In this document: positions 57,830 to 64,000 of the stretch, piece after piece | Numbering within the stretch: position 1 is the stretch's first letter | How the letters are laid out: each line of letters starts with the position of its first letter | Made by a program: the position numbers and the translations under genes | From: Streptomyces sp. SCUT-3 | GTDB taxonomy: Bacteria > Actinomycetota > Actinomycetes > Streptomycetales > Streptomycetaceae | Direction: 5' to 3' | DNA length: 64,000 bases | Assembly (NCBI RefSeq): GCF_014083985.1 | Contig: NZ_CP046907.1 | Span: 3,448,501 to 3,512,500 of the forward strand | The notes under the pieces: model-generated | Databases searched by the model: none | The model's input: only the letters and a program-made list of their open reading frames with translations | What the model was told of the DNA's origin: nothing

Positions 57830-59263
57830 GTGCACACGCATAGAACCGTGCCGCCTGCCGGCGACACCGACCTGCTGGCCGCCCTGCTCGACGGGATGGA
57901 CGCCGCCCTGTGCGCGTTCGACCCCGACGGGACGGTGACCCACTGGAACCGCGAGGCCGAGCGACTCCTCGGCTGGACCGGCCGGGAGGCCGTGGGCCGC
58001 CGGTTCCTGACCGGCTGGGCGCTGCGCGCGGCCGACGCCGAAGAGGTGCACGACCGGGTCATGGGAGCCCTGGACGGCCCCGGCCCCCGGGCGGCCGAGT
58101 TCGCCATGGTCACCAAGGAGGGCTCCCGGCTGCTGGTGCGCGCCCGGTCCTGCGCGGTGCGCGACCACCGCGGCCGCCCGGCCGGGGTCTACTGCTCGTT
58201 CTCCGAGGCCCACCGGCAGGCAGGCCCGGAACGCTCCCTGTCCGTGGCCGAGGCGCTGTTCACCGGAGCACCCTGGGGCGCGGTCCTGGTCGACGCCGAC
58301 CTGCGGGCCGCGCTGGTCGGCCCGGTCGCCGCACGGATGCTGCGCCGCGACGGGGACGCGCTGCCCGGCCTCCCGGTCGCGGACCTGCCCCGCACGGGGG
58401 GAGGGGAGCTGGAGGCCGTGGTCCGGCACGTACGGGACGAGGGCGGGCCCGCCGCGCCGGTCGACCTGTGGGTCGGCACGGAGGACGGCACCGGCGGCGG
58501 CGACGCCGGCACTGCCGCCGGCACCGGCTCCGGCGGCTCCGGCGGCCGCCGCTGCTGGCGCAGCGCGTTCCTGCGCCTGGACGCCCCGTCCGCCGGCGGG
58601 ACGGCACCGCCGGGCGTGCTGTGGCTCTTCGAGGACGTGACGGACGCCCGGCTCGCCGAGCAGGAGGCCGCGCAACTGCGCACGCGCGGCAGCCGGCTGC
58701 ACCGCGCGGCCCTGGCCGCCGCGGAGTGCGAGGACCCGATGGAGGCCGCGGCGGTCCACCTGGACTCCTCGCTGGCCGGCTTCGCCGAGCACGCCGTCCT
58801 GGACCTGCTGGTGGGGGAGCGCAGGCTGGTGCGGCGGCTCGTCGCGCCGTGCGGGGCGTCCGGGCCGCAGCCCTGCCTGCCCGCGGAGCCGGCCGGCATC
58901 CCGGTGCGCTACGACGACGGGCACCCGGCGCTGCAGGCGGTGGAGCGCTGCGGGCCGGTCCGGGCCAGCTTCGGCCCGGTGGACCCCCTGGACGAGGCGG
59001 TCCGCCCGCGGATCCGGGAGTGGGCGGCCGCCCGCCGCTGGCCGGCCGACACCGCGCACGGGCTGTGCGCGGCCCTGCGCAGCCGGGGCAGGACCCTGGG
59101 CACCGTCACCTTCCTGCGCGGCGCGGGGCGGCGGCACTTCACCCGGGAGGACACCGTGTACGCGGAGGAGGTCGCGGTCCGGGTCGCGGCCTCGGTCGAC
59201 CAGTCGCTGCTCGCCGCACGCCCTCCCCGTCCGGAACGGCACCGGCGCCCGGGAGCGGGCTGA
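57830..59263 (+). CDS. PAS/GAF sensor protein without output domain
   Basis: The protein has 477 residues from GTG 57830. The first PAS domain (about 12-125) shows LLDGMDAALCAFDPDGTVTH and WNREAERLLGWTGREAVGR. A second PAS-like domain (about 138-275) has a Gly/Thr/Ala insertion. A GAF-like domain follows (about 285-465; AAVHLDSSLAGFAEHAVLDL). This is the sensor half of Streptomyces PAS-GAF-SpoIIE phosphatases, but no phosphatase or kinase domain follows; the frame stops at 59263 and no continuation is seen. It may act through protein contacts. It is convergent with the SIS gene. Confidence 0.8.
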   Translation: MHTHRTVPPAGDTDLLAALLDGMDAALCAFDPDGTVTHWNREAERLLGWTGREAVGRRFLTGWALRAADAEEVHDRVMGALDGPGPRAAEFAMVTKEGSRLLVRARSCAVRDHRGRPAGVYCSFSEAHRQAGPERSLSVAEALFTGAPWGAVLVDADLRAALVGPVAARMLRRDGDALPGLPVADLPRTGGGELEAVVRHVRDEGGPAAPVDLWVGTEDGTGGGDAGTAAGTGSGGSGGRRCWRSAFLRLDAPSAGGTAPPGVLWLFEDVTDARLAEQEAAQLRTRGSRLHRAALAAAECEDPMEAAAVHLDSSLAGFAEHAVLDLLVGERRLVRRLVAPCGASGPQPCLPAEPAGIPVRYDDGHPALQAVERCGPVRASFGPVDPLDEAVRPRIREWAAARRWPADTAHGLCAALRSRGRTLGTVTFLRGAGRRHFTREDTVYAEEVAVRVAASVDQSLLAARPPRPERHRRPGAG

Positions 59264-59403
59264 CCCGCCGCAGCCGCACCGGCCTGCCGCAGCCGCACCG
59301 GCCCGCCGCAACCGCCGGGCCCGCCGCGGCCGCCGGGCCCGCAGCCGCCGACAGCGGCCCCGGCCCCGGTGCGGCCCGGCGCCGGCGCCGGCCCGCACCC
59401 CGC

Positions 59404-60153
59404 TCAGTACTGGTAGAAGATCCGGTCGCCGTACTCGGCCATCAGTCGCTCGTTCCAGTCGTGCCCGCCGTCGACGTTCCCGGAGCGCAGCATCGGCGGG
59501 ACGGCGCCCCGCTCGGCGAGCAGTCCCACCGCCTGCGCCACCACGGCCTGGACGATGGCGGCGGCCACCACGGTCGACGCCGAGCCGAAGCGGACGGGCA
59601 CCCCGTCGGCCTCCAGCTCCGCGTCGCCCGCGGCGACCTTGCTGTCCACGACGACGTCGCAGTGGTCCTTCAGGAAGGTCCCCGAGGAGTGCCGGGAGGA
59701 GGTGTCCCGCGTGTAGGCGAGCGAGGTCACCCCGATCACCTTCATCCCGGCGGCGCGGGCGGTCTCCGCCATCTCCACCGGCAGCGCGTTGCGGCCGGAG
59801 AGGGAGACCACCAGCAGTACGTCCCCGGCGCGGGCCGGGCTGCTGCCGAGCACCGCCGCGGCCAGTCCGTCCACCCGTTCCAGGGCACTGCCCAGGGGAG
59901 CGGGCACCGTGTCCACGCCGACCGCGCCGGGGACGGCGAGGAAGTTCACCAGGGCGAGCCCGCCGGCCCGGTAGACGACGTCCTGGGCCGGGAGCGCCGA
60001 GTGCCCGGCGCCGGTGGCGAAGAGCCGGCCGCCCGCGGTGACGGCGTCGGCGATCAGCCCGGCGGCGGCGCGGATGCTGCCGGACTCCTCCTCCCCGACC
60101 CGCCGCAGCAGGCCGACGGCCGCGTCCAGGTACTGTGCTGCGAGATCCTCCAC
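59404..60153 (-). CDS. SIS-domain phosphosugar-binding protein
   Basis: The protein has 249 residues from GTG 60153 with GGGAAAGG nine bases before. The sugar isomerase (SIS) fold is shown by GGRLFATGAGHSALPAQDVV, VVSLSGRNALPVEMAETARA and GMKVIGVTSLAYTRDTSSRH. It probably binds or isomerises a sugar phosphate (YfhH/DUF2529-like or N-acetylmuramate-type). Divergent from dmdR1 with 164 bases between. Confidence 0.85.
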   Translation of the reverse strand: MEDLAAQYLDAAVGLLRRVGEEESGSIRAAAGLIADAVTAGGRLFATGAGHSALPAQDVVYRAGGLALVNFLAVPGAVGVDTVPAPLGSALERVDGLAAAVLGSSPARAGDVLLVVSLSGRNALPVEMAETARAAGMKVIGVTSLAYTRDTSSRHSSGTFLKDHCDVVVDSKVAAGDAELEADGVPVRFGSASTVVAAAIVQAVVAQAVGLLAERGAVPPMLRSGNVDGGHDWNERLMAEYGDRIFYQY

Positions 60154-60317
60154 GGCCGGCTGCCTTTCCCTCGTCCTCGTGGCGGCCAACGGTGGCCGTC
60201 CGGCCGCGCGCCTGTCAACAGGGCCGACCGAGGGGCGGACGGCGGCCCCGGTGCCCGGGCGATGCGTCAGAATTGGACGAGGGCCATGCACGGCCGTCAG
60301 ACGGATCGAGAGGCGCC

Positions 60318-61010
60318 ATGTCCGGACTCATCGACACCACGGAGATGTATCTCCGCACCATCCTGGAGCTCGAGGAGGAGGGCGTGGTCCCCATGCGCGC
60401 CCGCATCGCGGAGCGCCTGGACCAGAGCGGCCCCACGGTCAGCCAGACCGTGGCCCGCATGGAGCGGGACGGTCTGGTACGGGTCGCCGGGGACCGACAC
60501 CTGGAACTGACCGAGGAGGGCCGCAGGATCGCGACGCGGGTCATGCGCAAGCACCGGCTCGCCGAGTGCCTGCTCGTGGACGTGATCGGCCTGGAGTGGG
60601 AGCAGGTGCACGCCGAGGCCTGCCGCTGGGAGCACGTGATGAGCGAGGCGGTCGAGCGCCGCGTCCTCGAACTGCTGCGCCACCCCACGGAGTCGCCGTA
60701 CGGCAACCCGATCCCGGGCCTGGAGGAGCTGGGGGAGTCGGGGGAGGCCGATCCGTTCCTCGACGACGGAATGGTGAGCCTGACCGACCTGCGCCCCGGC
60801 CCGGACGGCAAGAACGTGGTGGTGCGCCGGATCGGCGAGCCCATCCAGACCGACGCCCAGCTGATGTACACGCTGCGGCGCGCGGGCGTGCAGCCCGGCG
60901 CGGTGGTGAGCGTCCACGGCTCCCCGGGGGGCGTGCTGGTCGGCAGCGGCGGCGAGGCGGCCGAGCTGGGCCCGGACGTCGCGTCCCACGTCTTCGTCGC
61001 CAAGCAGTAG
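60318..61010 (+). CDS. dmdR1: Iron-dependent repressor DmdR1 (DtxR/IdeR family)
   Basis: The 230-residue global iron regulator starts at ATG 60318 with GAGAGGCG upstream. It binds iron boxes when loaded with Fe(II). The helix-turn-helix is at about 27-50 (RARIAERLDQSGPTVSQTVA). Metal ligands include Met10 and those in MRKHRLAECLLVDVIGLEWE and AEACRWEHVMS. The SH3-like third domain ends at ASHVFVAKQ. The sequence start MSGLIDTTEMYLRTILELEE is characteristic of Streptomyces DmdR1. The siderophore operon with an iron box at 31185 is a predicted target. In S. coelicolor an antiparallel gene, adm, overlaps dmdR1. Confidence 0.95.
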   Translation: MSGLIDTTEMYLRTILELEEEGVVPMRARIAERLDQSGPTVSQTVARMERDGLVRVAGDRHLELTEEGRRIATRVMRKHRLAECLLVDVIGLEWEQVHAEACRWEHVMSEAVERRVLELLRHPTESPYGNPIPGLEELGESGEADPFLDDGMVSLTDLRPGPDGKNVVVRRIGEPIQTDAQLMYTLRRAGVQPGAVVSVHGSPGGVLVGSGGEAAELGPDVASHVFVAKQ

Positions 61011-61070
61011 CCGCCCGGCGGCCGTCCCGGACCGGGCACCGGTCCCGGACCGGGCACCGCCCCGGACGTG

Positions 61071-61106
61071 CAGCGGCCCCGGCGCCTCGCCGCGCCGGGG
61101 CCGCTG
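61071..61106. terminator. Terminator after dmdR1
   Basis: Perfect 15-base arms (61071-61085 and 61092-61106) with a six-base loop, 60 bases after the dmdR1 stop. Confidence 0.82.
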
Positions 61107-61295
61107 CTTCCCCGAGACCCCCCAGGGATTCCCGGAACCCCGAGCCGTCCGGGTACTCCCTGTGGCTCCGGAACGGCGCGTTCCCCGAGGATCCGCGCAG
61201 CTCCGGGGCCTCCCGCGACCCGTCTTCCCCGAGCGGGCCGCCTCCTGTGGGAAGTAATCCCCTGGGATGAGACGGGCAACCCTTGAGCGCTGTCA

Positions 61296-61305
61296 CTCGT
61301 ACGAG
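61296..61305. promoter_or_regulatory. CTCGTACGAG palindrome upstream of the hydrolase
   Basis: A ten-base perfect palindrome 91 bases before the alpha/beta-hydrolase start, in the 289-base gap after the dmdR1 terminator. It could be an operator. The rest of the gap shows nothing recognisable. Confidence 0.3.
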
Positions 61306-61395
61306 CGATCTTGTGCGCCGGAGCAGCAGCTTCGAACGAGGATTCGATAGCGTGGGCCTGCCCGGACGTCCGTGCGGGCGGAGGGAGTACGGCTG

Positions 61396-62301
61396 ATGGT
61401 CCGGCACATCGAGGTCATCGGGGCACAGGGGACACGGCTCGCCGCATGGGACTTCACCGGGTCCACCGCGTCCACCGAGTCCGCCGGGCCCGTCGCGTCC
61501 GCCGGGCCCGTTCCGTCCCCACCGGGCGTCCTCCTGCTGCACGGCCTGCTGGGCCGCGCGAGCACCTGGGCCCCCGCCGCGCGGTTCCTCGCGCCGCACC
61601 ACCGCACGGTCGCCCTGGACCAGCGCGGCCACGGGGACAGCGACAGGCCCGCGGAGCCCTCCGCCTACTCCCTGGAGGCGCACGTCGGCGACGCCGAGGC
61701 GGCCCTGGAGCAGCTGGGCGCGGGACCGGCCGTGCTCGTCGGCCACGGCATGGGCGCCCTGACGGCCTGGCGGCTCGCGGCCCGAAGACCCGACCTCGTC
61801 CGGGCCCTGGTCGTCTGCGACACCAGGGCCGCGGCACTCGGCGGGGCCGCCCGCGAGGAGCAGCGCCGGTGGCTGGACTCCTGGCCGCTGCCCTTCGCCT
61901 CGCCCGACGCGGCCCGCCGCTGGTTCGGCGAGCAGGACCCGTCCCTGGAGCGGCCCTGCCCGGCCCGCGGGGACTTCCACGCCGAACTGCTCGAACGGCG
62001 CCCCGACGGCTGGTGGCCCGGCTTCTCCCCCGACCACGTCATGGCCACCCTCGACGCGTGGGTGTACGACGCGCACTGGGACGACCTCGCCCAGGTGCCC
62101 TGCCCCGCCCTCGTGGTGCGCGGCGTCGACGGCCAACTGGGGCGCGCCGAGGCCCAGGAGATGGTCCGCGTCCTGCCGCGGGGCCGCTACGCGGAGGTCC
62201 CCGGGGCCGGGCCCCTCCTCCACTACGGGCAGCCCGACGCCTGGTACGCCGCCGTCGCGCCCTTCCTCGCCGAGCACTCCCTCCCCGCCCCCTCGCACTG
62301 A
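61396..62301 (+). CDS. Alpha/beta-hydrolase fold protein lacking the nucleophile Ser
   Basis: The protein has 301 residues from ATG 61396 with GAGGGAG upstream. The fold is clear: oxyanion segment VLLLHGLLGRASTWAPAARF, VALDQRGHGDSDRP, and the C-terminal Asp and His regions (VVRGVDGQLG, GPLLHYGQPDAW). The nucleophile elbow, normally G-x-S-x-G, reads GHGMG: Gly118 replaces Ser. One base change (AGC to GGC) explains it. Hydrolysis by the usual mechanism is not expected. Family members include esterases and haloperoxidases. A Ser/Thr/Pro-rich loop lies at about 22-42. Confidence 0.87.
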   Translation: MVRHIEVIGAQGTRLAAWDFTGSTASTESAGPVASAGPVPSPPGVLLLHGLLGRASTWAPAARFLAPHHRTVALDQRGHGDSDRPAEPSAYSLEAHVGDAEAALEQLGAGPAVLVGHGMGALTAWRLAARRPDLVRALVVCDTRAAALGGAAREEQRRWLDSWPLPFASPDAARRWFGEQDPSLERPCPARGDFHAELLERRPDGWWPGFSPDHVMATLDAWVYDAHWDDLAQVPCPALVVRGVDGQLGRAEAQEMVRVLPRGRYAEVPGAGPLLHYGQPDAWYAAVAPFLAEHSLPAPSH

Positions 62302-62377
62302 CCGCCGCCCCCCTGCGCCCGGGACGCCCCGTGCGCCCCGCCGCCCCGTGCGCTCCGCCGCTCCCTGCGCCCGGGCC

Positions 62378-63037
62378 TCAGCGGGCGCGGGCGGCCGCGG
62401 CCTCGCGGCCGCAGGCGTAGGCCAGCGGGCCGAGGAGTTCCCCGACGTCCGGCAGCCAGCGGTTGCTGGCCGTGGGCGGGCGCGCCCACTGCACCGGCCC
62501 GGAGGTGCCCACCCGGGTCGGCGGCGCCGGGACGTAGTCGCCCTCGCCCCGCACCACCAGGTCCAGCGAGGAGGCGGACCGGCCCAGGGCCCGGAGCAGG
62601 GCGGGCACCCTGGCGGTCGCGCCGGGCAGCACCAGGAACACCAGCCGCCGCTTCGGGGAGCACAGCACCGGCCCCGCGGGCAGTTCCGTCCGCTCCATCC
62701 GGGCCAGGGCCAGGAAGCCGGCGGCCTCCGGTACGTCGACGGCGTCGAAGGAGCGCCCGGCCGGGAGGAGGACGGAGCTCCCCGGCCGCTCGCGCCACAT
62801 CCGGTGGACCTCGACCGTGCTCCCGCTCGCCCGGTCCGCCCAGCCGGGCTCCACGGGGTGCGCGCCGGGCGCGGGACAGGGGACCCGGCCGCACGAGCAG
62901 CGCAGCGTCCCCCCGTCCTCGACCAGCCGTGCGCCCGCGAGCACGTCCCAGTGCCGTTCGTCCGCGTACCGGAGGGCTGCTTCCAGCATCGGGTCCGTGA
63001 CCTGCCGCCGGACTCCCACGGTGTTCTCCACGACCAT
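62378..63037 (-). CDS. Bifunctional primase-polymerase N-terminal domain protein
   Basis: The protein has 219 residues from ATG 63037 (GTG 63040 and GTG 63031 also possible). ALRYADERHWDVLAGARLVE followed by a Cys motif (CSCGRVPCPAPGAHPVEPGW) and FDAVDVPEAAGFLALARMER, then PTRVGTSGPVQWARPPTAS, is the actinobacterial prim-pol_N type seen near dmdR1 in other Streptomyces. No helicase or second domain follows, so it is a stand-alone module. Active-site acidic residues are few (DAVDV), so catalysis is uncertain. Confidence 0.8.
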   Translation of the reverse strand: MVVENTVGVRRQVTDPMLEAALRYADERHWDVLAGARLVEDGGTLRCSCGRVPCPAPGAHPVEPGWADRASGSTVEVHRMWRERPGSSVLLPAGRSFDAVDVPEAAGFLALARMERTELPAGPVLCSPKRRLVFLVLPGATARVPALLRALGRSASSLDLVVRGEGDYVPAPPTRVGTSGPVQWARPPTASNRWLPDVGELLGPLAYACGREAAAARAR

Positions 63038-63256
63038 CACAACTGCCGGACCGCACCGGGGTTACGGGCCCGCACCGGCGTTTCGCGCGGGCGCAGGGGC
63101 GGCTCGCGGGGCGCACCGGTGCAAGGGCGGGGGCGCGTGGGAGGGGCCCGGTCCCGGCGTGGGTATGCAGTCCCCCGGCACGTCGGCGGGCGAACGGCAG
63201 GACGGCCCGCACATCCGCACATCCGAAGGACGTACGACGGTGCAAGGGGGAGAGGG

Positions 63257-64000
63257 ATGGCCGCCAGACCGCTCGTGGCCCGACAGCCGAACGAGAGGCT
63301 GCAGTCACTGATCCAGGAGGCGGGCTGCTCGAACGCGGGCCTGGCCCGCAGGGTGAACGTCTGCGGGGCCGAGCACGGCCTCGACCTGCGCTACGACAAG
63401 ACCTCGGTGGCGCGCTGGCTGCGCGGGCAGCAGCCGCGGGGCCGGGCCCCCGCGGTCATCGCCGAGGCGCTGGGCCGGAAGCTGGGCCGCACCGTGACGG
63501 TCGACGAGATCGGCATGGCCGGCGGGCGCAACCTCGCCTCCGGGGTGGGGCTGCAGTTCTCCCCGACCGTCGGAGGGGCCATCGAGCAGGTCTGCGAACT
63601 GTGGCGCAGCGACGTCGGCCGCAGGGACTTCCTGACCGGCTCCCAGGTCGCCTCCTCCGCGCTGGTCGAGCCCAGCCGGGACTGGCTGATCACCGGGCCC
63701 GACCCGCAGGTCGCCCGGTCCGCCGGCCCCCGGGTCGGCCGGGCCGACGTGGACGTCGTCGTCGCCACGACGCGGGCGCTGACCGAACTCGACCACCGCT
63801 TCGGCAGCGGCCACGTCCGGCCGGTGCTCGTGCACTACCTCAACAGCGTGGTCTCCGGCCTGCTGGCGGGCTCCTACCGGGAGGAGACCGGCCGCCTGCT
63901 CTTCTCCGCCGTCGCCCGGCTGACCGAGCTGGCCGGCTACACGGCGGTCGACACCGGGCAGCCCGGGCTCGCGCAGCGCTACTACATCCAGGCACTGCGC
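63257..64000 (+). CDS. XRE-family regulator (NsdA-like), 5' part
   Basis: Start ATG 63257 follows AAGGGGGAGAGGG; the gene runs off the window after 248 codons. The N-terminal HTH is at about 10-60 (RLQSLIQEAGCSNAGLARRV, YDKTSVARWLRGQQPRGRAP). The segment RRDFLTGSQVASSALVEPSR marks the transition to the TPR-like sensor part. Such proteins regulate development and antibiotic production in Streptomyces. It shows the full-length layout that the HTH-less gene at 21529 lacks. Confidence 0.85.
   Translation, partial: MAARPLVARQPNERLQSLIQEAGCSNAGLARRVNVCGAEHGLDLRYDKTSVARWLRGQQPRGRAPAVIAEALGRKLGRTVTVDEIGMAGGRNLASGVGLQFSPTVGGAIEQVCELWRSDVGRRDFLTGSQVASSALVEPSRDWLITGPDPQVARSAGPRVGRADVDVVVATTRALTELDHRFGSGHVRPVLVHYLNSVVSGLLAGSYREETGRLLFSAVARLTELAGYTAVDTGQPGLAQRYYIQALR

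Overview
The window is chromosomal DNA from a Streptomyces-type actinomycete. The base composition is very GC-rich, GTG and TTG starts are frequent, and GTGA/ATGA start-stop overlaps are common. The first 6.6 kb carries the actinobacterial block groEL1 - whiD - bldM - ECF sigma - guaB - guaB3, followed further on by a ChoD-like GMC oxidoreductase. No rRNA, tRNA, CRISPR array, insertion sequence, phage or conjugation gene was seen.

Layout. (1) 0-6.6 kb: the 3' end of groEL1 with its His-rich tail, a MOSC protein, the sporulation regulators whiD and bldM (bldM has a near-ideal sigma-BldN promoter), an ECF sigma factor of the ShbA/SigD type, and two IMP dehydrogenase paralogues. (2) 6.6-16 kb: a nucleotide-sugar dehydrogenase lacking its catalytic Cys, glpD, and three consecutive membrane Ser/Thr kinase-like genes, the middle one a clear pseudokinase. 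(3) 16-21.4 kb: a flavin disulfide oxidoreductase, a succinic-semialdehyde-type dehydrogenase and the ChoD-like oxidoreductase. (4) 21.4-26.7 kb: an accessory-looking patch with two TPR regulator-family proteins (one without a DNA-binding domain), a NUDIX hydrolase, an RsbW-like ATP-binding protein with a TTA codon, a small Cys-rich protein and a Phd/VapC toxin-antitoxin pair. (5) 26.7-31.2 kb: a ferric-siderophore ABC uptake operon behind an iron box. The matching repressor gene dmdR1 is in the same window at 60.3 kb. (6) 31.2-37.1 kb: a HAD phosphatase, a cold-shock protein and a leftward operon of MFS transporter (frameshifted), DUF2771 lipoprotein, mqnB and mqnD (futalosine menaquinone route). 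(7) 37.5-47.5 kb: DUF3027, a 1083-residue GHKL/sacsin-like ATPase, a candidate small RNA locus, DUF2530, an AzgA-type purine permease, an RHH protein, and a MarR-MFS-ThpR run. (8) 47.8-50.7 kb: cysteine dioxygenase, YeiH-type exporter and a LysR regulator, a plausible sulfur-overflow module. (9) 50.8-64 kb: aldo-keto reductase, SGNH hydrolase, lipoprotein, serC, citrate synthase, pdxH, an orphan PAS/GAF protein, a SIS protein, dmdR1, an alpha/beta-hydrolase lacking the nucleophile Ser, a prim-pol domain protein and a truncated XRE regulator.

Themes. Developmental control (whiD, bldM, the ECF sigma, the kinase cluster) sits beside purine synthesis. Iron control is self-contained: iron box, uptake operon and DmdR1. 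Four proteins keep a well-known enzyme fold but have lost a key active-site residue: the pseudokinase, GuaB3, the nucleotide-sugar dehydrogenase and the alpha/beta-hydrolase. Several proteins carry low-complexity insertions made of short GC-rich repeats. Perfect hairpin terminators separate most convergent gene pairs.
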